Positions 1 to 7,470 of a DNA stretch of 22,761 nucleotides are shown here, piece after piece. Source of the stretch: JADFUS01 sp036653215 (GTDB taxonomy: Bacteria > Bacteroidota > Bacteroidia > Bacteroidales > Rikenellaceae); contig JAVVUK010000018.1 of assembly GCA_036653215.1 (NCBI GenBank), positions 1 through 22,761 of the forward strand. The letters are read 5' to 3'. Both the position numbers and the translations under genes were made by a program. The stretch's first letter is position 1. Each line of letters starts with the position of its first letter. The notes below the pieces were generated by a model. That model had not been told where the DNA came from. It did not search any database and saw only the letters and a list, made by a program, of their open reading frames with translations.

Positions 1-101
1 GCAATGATGATGTAGTTGTATGTTATTGTTCATTTTCATTATGAGGCAAAGATAATAATAAAAATTAATAACCAAACATTTCGACTTCTTTTTTTCATAA
101 A

Positions 102-127
102 TTTTATCTATATCGAAATAGATAAAA
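102..127. promoter_or_regulatory. Perfect 10-bp inverted repeat upstream of rubrerythrin (candidate operator)
   Basis: TTTTATCTAT (102-111) and ATAGATAAAA (118-127) are exact reverse complements around the 6-base spacer ATCGAA. The repeat ends about 38 bases before the putative -7 box of the rubrerythrin gene and 70 bases before its ATG. Such symmetry suits a dimeric regulator. It does not look like a terminator, because no T-run follows it on the + strand. The sequence does not match the PerR box as I know it. The regulator is unknown; the operator role is inference. Confidence 0.4.
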
Positions 128-164
128 AAATAAGATTTTAGAGTTATAGTATAGTATTATTGAC

Positions 165-172
165 TATTTTTG
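165..172 (+). promoter_or_regulatory. Putative -7 promoter element for rubrerythrin
   Basis: TATTTTTG fits the Bacteroidetes -7 consensus TAnnTTTG and ends 25 bases before the ATG. I see no good TTTG at the -33 position, so expression may need an activator or the match may be chance in AT-rich DNA. Confidence 0.35.
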
Positions 173-197
173 TATTAGAAATTTAAAACCACATATT

Positions 198-776
198 ATG
201 AAGAAAAGTATTAAAGGCACACAAACAGAGAAAAATCTTCTCATCTCATTTGCCGGTGAGAGCCAAGCACGTAACAGATATACTTTTTTTGCAAGTGTAG
301 CAAAAAAAGAAGGCTTTGAACAGATTTCAGCTATATTTACCGAGACTGCTGAACAAGAAAAAGAACACGCTAAGAAATTCTTTAAATATCTTGAAGGTGG
401 AATGGTAGAGATCACAACTTCATATCCTGCAGGGGTAATAGGAACAACTGCCGAAAACCTAAAGGCTGCTGCCGAAGGTGAACTTGAAGAATGGAGTGAC
501 GCATATCCAAAATTTGCACGCATCGCTGAAGAAGAAGGATTTGCAGATGTTGCTCTTACATTTAGAAACATAGCTAAGGTAGAGGCTCAACACGAAAAAC
601 GTTACAGGAAGTTCCTTTCTAACGTTGAGAAAAAAGAAGTATTTGCTCGTGAAGAAGTTATAGAATGGCAATGTCGCAATTGCGGTTATGTACATACAGG
701 AAAAGAAGCTCCTGAAGTATGTCCTGCTTGCCAACATCCACAAGCTTATTTCGAAGAGAGAAAAACAAATTATTAG
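198..776 (+). CDS. rbr: Rubrerythrin (non-haem diiron peroxidase)
   Basis: Cytoplasmic enzyme that reduces hydrogen peroxide to water in anaerobes, with electrons passed through rubredoxin-type iron. It has 192 residues, the usual length. Residues 1-145 form the ferritin-like four-helix domain. Likely diiron ligands by comparison with Desulfovibrio rubrerythrin are E21, E54, H57, E95, E98, E129 and H132 (GES, EKEH, ELEE and ExxH motifs). Residues 155-186 are the rubredoxin-like domain, with C159/C162 and C175/C178 binding one iron. The ATG at 198 sits after an AT-rich leader without a Shine-Dalgarno, normal in this phylum. It is a single-gene unit, preceded by a perfect palindrome (102-127) and ended by a strong terminator shared with guaB. 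Together with cytochrome bd and flavodoxin it suggests oxidative-stress defence in an anaerobe. The family call is very secure. Confidence 0.96.
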   Translation: MKKSIKGTQTEKNLLISFAGESQARNRYTFFASVAKKEGFEQISAIFTETAEQEKEHAKKFFKYLEGGMVEITTSYPAGVIGTTAENLKAAAEGELEEWSDAYPKFARIAEEEGFADVALTFRNIAKVEAQHEKRYRKFLSNVEKKEVFAREEVIEWQCRNCGYVHTGKEAPEVCPACQHPQAYFEERKTNY

Positions 777-788
777 TATATTATTTAT

Positions 789-826
789 AAAAAACGCTCA
801 AACTATTAAAAGTTTGAGCGTTTTTT
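789..826. terminator. Bidirectional rho-independent terminator between rbr and guaB
   Basis: A perfect stem has arms at 789-804 and 811-826 (core ACGCTCAAACT / AGTTTGAGCGT) and a 6-base loop. T-runs lie on both strands, so it can end transcription of rubrerythrin (+) and the convergent guaB (-). Confidence 0.92.
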
Positions 827-840
827 ATATCTGCAATTTA

Positions 841-2337
841 TCAACCTTGATCTTTAAGTATCACATCGTGAGCCCCACCCTCGACAATGCTTGTTGAAGA
901 GACAAGCGTAACTTTGGCTGTTCTTTGAAGTTCCGCAATTGTCGTTGAGCCACAGCTACACATGGTAGCTTTAATTTTACCTAAAGTAACAGCAAGGTTA
1001 TCTTTCATCTTCCCAGCATAAGGAACATAGCTATCGACACCCTCCTCAAATTTAAGAGACTCTGTACCTCCCATATCATAACGTTGCCAATTTTGAGCAC
1101 GGTTTGAACCCTCTCCCCAATATTCCTTAACATAATTGTTGCCAACTCTCATCTTCTTTGTTGGAGACTCATCGAAACGAGCAAAATAACGCCCCATCAT
1201 CAAGAAGTCAGCCCCCATAGCCAAAGCCAAAACCATATGGTAGTCATGTACTAACCCTCCATCACTACAAATCGGAATATATACTCCTGTATCTTTTAGA
1301 TATTCGTCACGTGCAGCAGCAACATCAATAATAGCCGTTGCCTGTCCACGACCTATGCCTTTTTGCTCTCTTGTGATGCAGATAGAACCACCACCAATAC
1401 CTACCTTAACAAAATCAGCACCTGCCTCGACAAGATAAAGGAAACCCTCCTTATCTACAACATTTCCAGCACCAATAAGAACTTGCCCTTTATATGTATC
1501 TTTGACCCATTTAATGGTGTCACATTGCCATTGAGAATATCCGTCTGACGAATCTATACACAAGACATCTACTCCTGCTTCAACTAACGCAGGAACTCTT
1601 TCTTGATAGTCTCTTGTATTAATACCAGCTCCAACTAACAGTTTTTTATTACCATAGTCGGATAATTCACTTGGGTTATCTCTGTGACTGTCATAATCTT
1701 TACGGAAAACAAAGTAAACTAACTTGCGGTCTTTATCGATAATAGGAAGCGTGTTTAGCTTATGTTCCCAAATAATTTGATTTGCATCTTTTAAAGAAAC
1801 ACCCAACTCTCCCACAGTAAGTTTAGCAAATGGAGTCATAAACTCTTTTACTTTCTTATCCGGGCTATCGACACCAACACGATAATCACGGCTTGTTATT
1901 AGACCTAAAAGCACACCATTAGGAGTTCCATCGTCGGTAATCCCGATAGTGGAATGCCCTGTTTTTTGTATCATAGCGACAACATCTGTCAATGTGTTCT
2001 CAGGAGTTAGATTTGAGTCACTGACCACAAATCCTGCTTTAAACTTTTTCACCTTACGCACCATCTCCGCTTGAGGAGCAATAGGTTGTGATCCAAATAT
2101 GAAAGATAAGCCTCCATTACGAGCCAACTCAATAGCCAAGCCATCGTCAGAGACAGATTGCATAATAGCAGAAACGACAGGTATATTAAGCTCTATAGAC
2201 GACTTTTCTCCATCTTTAAATTTCACCAATGGAGTTTTAAGCGACACATTAGAAGGAATACATTTTTTTGTCGTTAAACCGGGAATAAGCAGATATTCGC
2301 CAAAGGTTCTCGATACGTCATTTAAGTAGATTGCCAT
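841..2337 (-). CDS. guaB: Inosine-5'-monophosphate dehydrogenase, parabasalid-like type
   Basis: Oxidises IMP to XMP with NAD+, the committed step of GMP synthesis in the cytoplasm. It has 498 residues. A TIM barrel is split by a CBS pair (about 105-220). Catalytic C320 lies in GGGSIC, R323 follows in CITR, D262 lies in CIDSSDG, and the mobile-flap pair R419-Y420 lies in NWQRYD. Every one is offset by exactly one from the Tritrichomonas foetus enzyme as I remember it (C319, R322, D261, R418-Y419). Long stretches such as ITREQKGIGRGQAT and EEGVDSYVPYAGK also match that enzyme rather than the usual bacterial GSICTTR form. All catalytic residues are present, so it should be active. It is monocistronic, with a -7 box TATCTTTG at 2360-2367 and the shared terminator at 789-826. 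IMPDH activity is near certain; the parabasalid affinity rests on recalled sequence. Confidence 0.96.
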   Translation of the reverse strand: MAIYLNDVSRTFGEYLLIPGLTTKKCIPSNVSLKTPLVKFKDGEKSSIELNIPVVSAIMQSVSDDGLAIELARNGGLSFIFGSQPIAPQAEMVRKVKKFKAGFVVSDSNLTPENTLTDVVAMIQKTGHSTIGITDDGTPNGVLLGLITSRDYRVGVDSPDKKVKEFMTPFAKLTVGELGVSLKDANQIIWEHKLNTLPIIDKDRKLVYFVFRKDYDSHRDNPSELSDYGNKKLLVGAGINTRDYQERVPALVEAGVDVLCIDSSDGYSQWQCDTIKWVKDTYKGQVLIGAGNVVDKEGFLYLVEAGADFVKVGIGGGSICITREQKGIGRGQATAIIDVAAARDEYLKDTGVYIPICSDGGLVHDYHMVLALAMGADFLMMGRYFARFDESPTKKMRVGNNYVKEYWGEGSNRAQNWQRYDMGGTESLKFEEGVDSYVPYAGKMKDNLAVTLGKIKATMCSCGSTTIAELQRTAKVTLVSSTSIVEGGAHDVILKDQG

Positions 2338-2359
2338 AATTTATACAATATTTAGTTTA

Positions 2360-2367
2360 CAAAGATA
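2360..2367 (-). promoter_or_regulatory. Putative -7 promoter element for guaB
   Basis: Read on the minus strand this is TATCTTTG, a full match to TAnnTTTG, 22 bases upstream of the guaB ATG. No clear TTTG lies at -33. The upstream gene stops only about 14 bases away, so the rest of the promoter would overlap its 3' end. Confidence 0.5.
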
Positions 2368-2380
2368 ATATAAATATCTA

Positions 2381-3304
2381 TTATTGTAATAATAAAGCTT
2401 CCACGATTAACCGTTCATCGATAGTGTGATAATCGAAAACAGTAGCCTTACCACCATCCTCAAGAAGTATTATTGTCGGCATATTTCCATCTGTAATATC
2501 TAAAAAATCAGTTATATCGATAATTTTATAACGACAAGCGACAGCTTTAGTGCGGTCATAAAACTCATTGATAGACAACTTATCATCCCAAAAAAAATTC
2601 ATTATTTTATTTGGATCCAACCTATTATTTATAACGATTTGTGATACTTGTTGTGAGGCAAGCTCACAATAGTGACAAGAAGTACTATAAAAGCAAAGCA
2701 TCTTAACATGAGAGCCCAACTTCAAAGTGTCATTCGAGATTACAAAGTCATCGAGGACAACTTGGTTTATTGTGGATGAAGAATAAAACATAGATCTTAT
2801 CTTATTTGGAGGGTTAATAGCAATAGGTATAACAACGATTAAAAGACAAAATGCAAGAGCTATATTTTTATTGACAGGCAAAATATATTTCCTATCATCT
2901 TTTGTATATATCACAATGGCTATAAGAAACACATTTTTAATTATAGAATCGACAGGATCTAACGACACAAGCTCTCCAAAACAACGACAATTATCGTCAC
3001 GTCCCACAGCAACAAGTATTATAAGGAATATAGTAAAAGCAATTAAGGTATAGAGGATAGTATAATAGAATGGCTTATGATATATATTGATCATATATCC
3101 AAAACCGAGAGCCATCTCGAAACCTATCACCAAACGAGCTAATAGAGAACTGAAGTCAAAGCTAAAGATGCTAAAACTAAATATGTATAGTTCGAAATCG
3201 TATATAGAGATCATCTTTAGTATCCCTGATGATAGAAAGACGACACCTATCACCACAGACAATATGACTTTCAGACTTTTATAATTTATATTATAGTTAA
3301 ACAT
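2381..3304 (-). CDS. MauE/DoxX-like membrane protein fused to a thioredoxin-like domain
   Basis: A 307-residue membrane protein. Hydrophobic segments lie near residues 12-32, 52-75, 79-100, 120-133 and 147-164. The loop before the fourth carries CRCFG (C106, C108), resembling the conserved cysteine pair of MauE-like redox membrane proteins. Residues about 185-307 form a thioredoxin-like domain with CHYC (C210, C213) and a likely cis-proline in NMPT (P276). I infer that the membrane part passes reducing equivalents or disulfides to the thioredoxin part, on the periplasmic side, as MauE/DsbD- or VKOR-type systems do; the substrate is unknown. It lies downstream of the ppiD-like gene, but a terminator ends directly at its ATG, so it may be expressed only by read-through, by an internal start, or as a leaderless transcript. 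The domain call is good; the role is inferred. Confidence 0.7.
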   Translation of the reverse strand: MFNYNINYKSLKVILSVVIGVVFLSSGILKMISIYDFELYIFSFSIFSFDFSSLLARLVIGFEMALGFGYMINIYHKPFYYTILYTLIAFTIFLIILVAVGRDDNCRCFGELVSLDPVDSIIKNVFLIAIVIYTKDDRKYILPVNKNIALAFCLLIVVIPIAINPPNKIRSMFYSSSTINQVVLDDFVISNDTLKLGSHVKMLCFYSTSCHYCELASQQVSQIVINNRLDPNKIMNFFWDDKLSINEFYDRTKAVACRYKIIDITDFLDITDGNMPTIILLEDGGKATVFDYHTIDERLIVEALLLQ

Positions 3305-3337
3305 AAAAAAAGCACACCAAAAAGTGTGCTTTTTTTA
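3305..3337 (-). terminator. Rho-independent terminator after the ppiD-like gene, abutting the next ATG
   Basis: The stem pairs 3305-3317 with 3324-3336 (core AGCACAC / GTGTGCT) around a 6-base loop. On the minus strand the hairpin is followed by seven T residues, and the next bases are the ATG of the MauE-thioredoxin gene. It is also A/T-symmetric. It lies 18 bases after the stop of the ppiD-like gene. Confidence 0.85.
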
Positions 3338-3355
3338 TATATGGTCCTTATATTT

Positions 3356-5401
3356 TTAGAAGTATAATACTCTTTCGTCAACTATGTCAGCACCACTAAT
3401 CAAAGCACCGAACAAACGACCTTCTATGTTTGTTGCAGCTTGAGCTTCTAATAGTGCCTTTTCAGACATCGCATTTACCTCGTTTGTGTTAGCAACAGAT
3501 GTTACCTTAGCAACAGTTACATTTTCGGCAGAGACGATAGGTTTTGACACTTTGTTTACGCCAAGAGATGTGACAGCACCAATAACAGATGGAGCAACGC
3601 CAAGCCCTTGTACGAAGAACGCATCAAAATTAATGTCCATAGCACTTCCGATTGTCAAGCCATATTTAGCAGCAATGGCATCCATAGAACCGGCAGCAGC
3701 CATTTCCGAAGCAAGCATCTCTCCTTTTTTCTCAGATATGCAAGCCATTTTAACTTCTTCTTTTGCCTCTTCAAAAGTAGCAGTTCCTTCTTTAACTACG
3801 TCAACAAGACAAGCCACTATATTTTTATTTTCGATAGACACGACATGAGAAAGAGCATTCTTCTCTGATGTAAACGCCCATCTTACTATCTCACGAGATC
3901 CGTCGATACCGTCTACTTTATTTGATTGTGAAGATAAAGAAGCACTTCTAACTAAAAGAGCATCATCAGAGGCTACTTTATTAAATGTTTCTACATTTTT
4001 AACTTTATTGACAAATGCTGTAGCGTTAGCGTATGCTAATTGCTCTGTCTCAGGAGAAGGAACAACAGTAGAGATAAGTTCTGCAAGTTGCAATTTAGGG
4101 ATAACTTTACCTCTTTTTGTGATTTTCATGATTTGAGCCACTTGACCGTTATTTATAGAAACGACCTTACCAACAGGAGCATCAGACATCTTTTCAAGCA
4201 TCATATCATTCAACTCTGAAGTACTCATATTAACACTCTGTGCTGGTTGAACAGCAGGAACTTGAGCTATAACATTGTTAATTTCAGTATCAAAATTCGC
4301 TTTTGGAGCATTCAGCAAATTAACCAAACTGTCTACATTAAGAGTCATAGGAACGACAACAAAACTAAAAGACAATGAGTCTGGCATATTTTTGATAGCT
4401 GTAACTTTTGCAGATGTATATACGTCATCAACAAATGTTGTTGGGAACATATAACCCACACTCGCACCAGCAGCTTGTTCTGCCATACCTGCAGGGAGTT
4501 CATTTGCAGCTAAAAATTTAGGCGAGAAGTTTTGCTCTGAGTTTAGATTTACAAATTGTATAGGATCAGCAGAAATTTTAAATTCTTCATTAAGAGAATT
4601 GAATGTTTCTTCAGCAGCTTTATAATCGGCTGGAGAAGGAAGTGCTTCAAAAACTACATAACGAATATCACGACCTGCATTTCTTTTATAGCGTGCTATG
4701 TTATTTTTGTAGAACTCTCTCATCTGAGCATCTGAAACAGAGACAGTAGAATCAGCAATTATTGATGTAGGTTGAGACACATAGTCTATGTTAACCACAG
4801 TATTTGCGTTTCTCACCCCAGCAGCAACTTCTAAGTCAGTAACAAAGATGCCTTGTTTTACGATATTGTTATATTTGCTAATAGCTCTTTCTTGAGACAT
4901 TTGAGTCTCTATATAAGTCCAAAATTTACGAGCACGTCCAGATTCGTCTTTGTCAAGGTTAGAGACAAAGTTCTCCATCATCTCTTTGTCAAACTGACGA
5001 GATGCAGAAACGAAGATAGAACTTAGAACTGGCGACACAAAATTACCAGTTGTCATATCTACCATCTCCTCTTCTGAGACATAAACGCCCAATTTTTCAA
5101 AATCAGAAACTACGACTTTGTCAACAACCATCTGTTGCCAAGCATCATTCTGTACTTTTTCAGTAGCTTCAGCAGATAAAGACGATTGTCCTGTTAAGAA
5201 CATCTCTGCATTAGTGAGCCTATCGATATTGCTCATATAGGCTTGATAGTCTACTTTATCACCATTTATCTTACCTATAACTACTGATTTTTGTGCACCC
5301 ATTCGGTTCCAGTCCCCTAAAAGAAATGCAATAAGCGATATACCGATAATGATCGATAATACTACCCCTCCTTTTGTTCTAAGCGTATTTAATGCTGCCA
5401 T
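3356..5401 (-). CDS. PpiD/SurA-type periplasmic folding factor, parvulin domain degenerate
   Basis: A 681-residue protein anchored by one N-terminal membrane helix (about 12-28) without a cleavage site. The following SurA_N-like helical region begins with the family pattern around residues 41-60 (VIGKINGDKVDYQAY). Family members are membrane-anchored chaperones that help newly exported outer-membrane proteins. Where a parvulin domain is expected (about 340-450) I see beta-strand-like pieces (SFSFVVVP; GKVVSINNGQVAQIMKI). The usual histidines, the YS.D segment and the GGDLGWF motif are missing, so isomerase activity is doubtful. It is the last gene of the envelope cluster, 94 bases after lptC, with a weak -7-like TATCTTCG at 5448-5455, and it is closed by the terminator at 3305-3337. 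I am confident of the family and less so of enzymatic activity. No symbol is given because Bacteroidota members are only loosely related to E. coli PpiD. Confidence 0.82.
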   Translation of the reverse strand: MAALNTLRTKGGVVLSIIIGISLIAFLLGDWNRMGAQKSVVIGKINGDKVDYQAYMSNIDRLTNAEMFLTGQSSLSAEATEKVQNDAWQQMVVDKVVVSDFEKLGVYVSEEEMVDMTTGNFVSPVLSSIFVSASRQFDKEMMENFVSNLDKDESGRARKFWTYIETQMSQERAISKYNNIVKQGIFVTDLEVAAGVRNANTVVNIDYVSQPTSIIADSTVSVSDAQMREFYKNNIARYKRNAGRDIRYVVFEALPSPADYKAAEETFNSLNEEFKISADPIQFVNLNSEQNFSPKFLAANELPAGMAEQAAGASVGYMFPTTFVDDVYTSAKVTAIKNMPDSLSFSFVVVPMTLNVDSLVNLLNAPKANFDTEINNVIAQVPAVQPAQSVNMSTSELNDMMLEKMSDAPVGKVVSINNGQVAQIMKITKRGKVIPKLQLAELISTVVPSPETEQLAYANATAFVNKVKNVETFNKVASDDALLVRSASLSSQSNKVDGIDGSREIVRWAFTSEKNALSHVVSIENKNIVACLVDVVKEGTATFEEAKEEVKMACISEKKGEMLASEMAAAGSMDAIAAKYGLTIGSAMDINFDAFFVQGLGVAPSVIGAVTSLGVNKVSKPIVSAENVTVAKVTSVANTNEVNAMSEKALLEAQAATNIEGRLFGALISGADIVDERVLYF

Positions 5402-5495
5402 TTTTTATTTTATATTTTATATTTTTATTCTCTTAGATTTATGCCTGCGAAGATACTGATTTATTGTTTAATAGTAAAGTTTTTTGTTGTTTTTT

Positions 5496-6083
5496 TTAAT
5501 TAGCACCAGACAGAGTATCTATCAAGAAGCGTCCTTGCGACTTATTGAAGACTATATCGTCCATTTTTTCGTCTGACACAAAGCCATTTACCCCAACAAC
5601 AGACTCTTCTCCACTATCAACACGTGTATGTATAGGCGAATATATGCTGTGTTTATTTTGATCCCAAAACAAAAGATTGGTAAACAACTTCTTTCCATCT
5701 GCACTTAACCCGACGACACTGTCACGAGCCTCCCATATATTTTCGGTCTCTCTAAAAACAGCCCACTTTGAAACCACATGAGATTCTATTTGTTTTGTAG
5801 AATCGGAAAATGTGACCACATCTATCCCTTTATCAAAGATCATATACGCCGTATCCATTCCACTTTTGCCCTTACCTTCATAACGTGTGAGATGAGGAGT
5901 AGTAAAACGATAAGTCATCTTTCCATCTTTATATTGAGTAATGGTAAGGTTAGTACTTGTCATGGTAATCCGTATATCAGCACTCGACTTTACTACTTTC
6001 TTCTCCTTACACCCAACAATAAAGATAGCACTCCAAAACAGGAGTGCTAAAATTATAATTTTATTTGGGTTTTTTATAGACAT
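5496..6083 (-). CDS. lptC: LPS export ABC transporter periplasmic protein LptC (lipoprotein form)
   Basis: A 195-residue protein. Its N-terminal hydrophobic segment (9-24) ends in IVGC, so C25 is a likely lipidation site. The mature part carries the LptC beta-jellyroll pattern: SSADIRITMTSTNLTI..., a YRFTTPHLTRYE strand, and later KWAVFRETENIWEARDSVVGLSADGKKLFT with LFWDQ, a block typical of Bacteroidota LptC. LptC takes lipopolysaccharide from the LptBFG transporter and hands it to LptA across the periplasm. It starts 8 bases after the TPR gene stops, so both share a transcript. It sits with a beta-barrel protein and a folding factor, consistent with outer-membrane building. I recognise the family well; lipid anchoring instead of a membrane helix is inferred from the lipobox. 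Confidence 0.85.
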   Translation of the reverse strand: MSIKNPNKIIILALLFWSAIFIVGCKEKKVVKSSADIRITMTSTNLTITQYKDGKMTYRFTTPHLTRYEGKGKSGMDTAYMIFDKGIDVVTFSDSTKQIESHVVSKWAVFRETENIWEARDSVVGLSADGKKLFTNLLFWDQNKHSIYSPIHTRVDSGEESVVGVNGFVSDEKMDDIVFNKSQGRFLIDTLSGAN

Positions 6084-6091
6084 TAAATCTT

Positions 6092-7441
6092 TTAGTTAGA
6101 TGTTCTTACAGATGAACTTCCACTGATCCAACCACAATTGACATTAATACCACCGCCAATTCTAATTCCTTCTTGGAAGAAAATATCTTCTTTTGTAGGG
6201 AAATATGCAGCGTATGTTCGTATCATATCGTTTATCTTTTGAATATCCCCAGAGTCGTTAGTCAACGATTTTGCCTTTTGCAGATTATCTACGACAAGGA
6301 AGAAAATAGCCTTTTTGTTAAATCCATCGCATCCTGTACTGTTAGCACCCATAGCATAAGATTGTGCAAGCAACATATAAGAAGCATATTGGTTAGGATC
6401 GTAAGAAATAGCTTGTTTTGAAAGACGTGCAGCACTCATAGAACGACCGTTTACAAGTTCATGACCAGCATACCTCATAAGGTATTTGTTTATCTGCTCG
6501 TGTTTGGTGTCAAGTTCAACAGCCTCTTTAAAGTATTTCTGAGCCTTAGCGTCATTATCAGCAGAAGCAAAGAGAACAGCAAGAGAGAATGCAGATTCTG
6601 GAGATGGGTTGATAGAATAGTATTTTTCAGAAAGTTCTGTTACAAAAGCACTCTTACATTCGTTACGCATAAGATAGCCCATGATCTTTTTGATTAGCTC
6701 TGCATCGTTAGGGTTAGCTGTATATTTTGGTTTAAATATACTCTCTAAGTTTTCGCAATTTGCAGCACCCGATTGTAAAAGCAACTCATCAAGGTTTCTT
6801 AACACATTAGCCTTATTTGCAGAGTCTTTACTATTTGTGACTGCGGTATTAACCATATCGAAATCATCAAGAAGATCGGCAGTATCAACATTTTTAGTTG
6901 TTGTATAGTTATTTACAAGCAAATTGAAATATTGAAGTGCCATTTCTAAATTCACATTATCACTACTTTTAGAAATTGCCAACGCAACAGTCTTACGGAT
7001 AGCAGGAAGATCTTTTGATCTGTAACGCATCATATCAAGCGATTTGTTAGCCAATATTATTCTTGACTTCACACCACCAAAATATTGCTCACGAAGATCG
7101 TAAAGCTTAAGTGTTTTATTGATATAATCTTGTTTTTGTGCATCTGTTGTTGCACTGTTAATAAGATTTTTATATACTGAAACACCCATTATATAGATAT
7201 TTTCAGTACACGCCGGAGCAGCAGCTACAAGTTCCTCAAGTCTTTTAGCAGCTCCTGTAAAATTCTTAAGAGTTACATCATCTCTAAAAAATGAATAGTT
7301 AGTGTAGTTAGCCTCTCTACTCTCTGCACTATCGCCATAAGAAGCGAATTTAGGATGATTAAAGTCTATTTGGGCAAATGCTGTTGACGCAAAGAATGTA
7401 CTTACGACTAAGCATAAAGCCAATTTAAAAAATGCTTTCAT
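6092..7441 (-). CDS. Secreted tetratricopeptide-repeat protein of the LptC cluster
   Basis: A 449-residue protein with a clear signal peptide (cleavage after AFA, residue 23). Helical repeats fill the rest. The best TPR-like units are about 285-317 (spaced A..LAVLFA and A..YFKEAVELD) and about 335-370 (AARLSKQAISYDPNQYASYMLLAQSY). The last 40 residues are glycine- and serine-rich with two cysteines. TPR domains mediate protein-protein contact; I infer a periplasmic scaffold. It lies between a predicted beta-barrel (29 bases upstream) and lptC (8 bases downstream). As far as I recall, this arrangement is conserved in Bacteroides, which suggests a role in envelope assembly, but I know of no experimentally defined function. 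Confidence 0.75.
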   Translation of the reverse strand: MKAFFKLALCLVVSTFFASTAFAQIDFNHPKFASYGDSAESREANYTNYSFFRDDVTLKNFTGAAKRLEELVAAAPACTENIYIMGVSVYKNLINSATTDAQKQDYINKTLKLYDLREQYFGGVKSRIILANKSLDMMRYRSKDLPAIRKTVALAISKSSDNVNLEMALQYFNLLVNNYTTTKNVDTADLLDDFDMVNTAVTNSKDSANKANVLRNLDELLLQSGAANCENLESIFKPKYTANPNDAELIKKIMGYLMRNECKSAFVTELSEKYYSINPSPESAFSLAVLFASADNDAKAQKYFKEAVELDTKHEQINKYLMRYAGHELVNGRSMSAARLSKQAISYDPNQYASYMLLAQSYAMGANSTGCDGFNKKAIFFLVVDNLQKAKSLTNDSGDIQKINDMIRTYAAYFPTKEDIFFQEGIRIGGGINVNCGWISGSSSVRTSN

Positions 7442-7470
7442 AACTTATTTTACAATTATTATTATTTATA

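Noticed and set aside
1..101. Possible 3' end of another gene at the window start
   Set aside because: No frame of useful length or recognisable motif; it appears to be intergenic upstream DNA of rubrerythrin.
3486..3848. Open frame on the + strand opposite the ppiD-like gene (120 codons)
   Set aside because: It is antisense to a well-supported gene, has no homology I recognise and a low-complexity, mirror-like composition.
5402..5450. T/A tract upstream of the ppiD-like gene (repeats of TATTTTATATTTTA)
   Set aside because: It is ordinary AT-rich intergenic DNA with no defined unit or spacing, so not a CRISPR or a meaningful tandem repeat.
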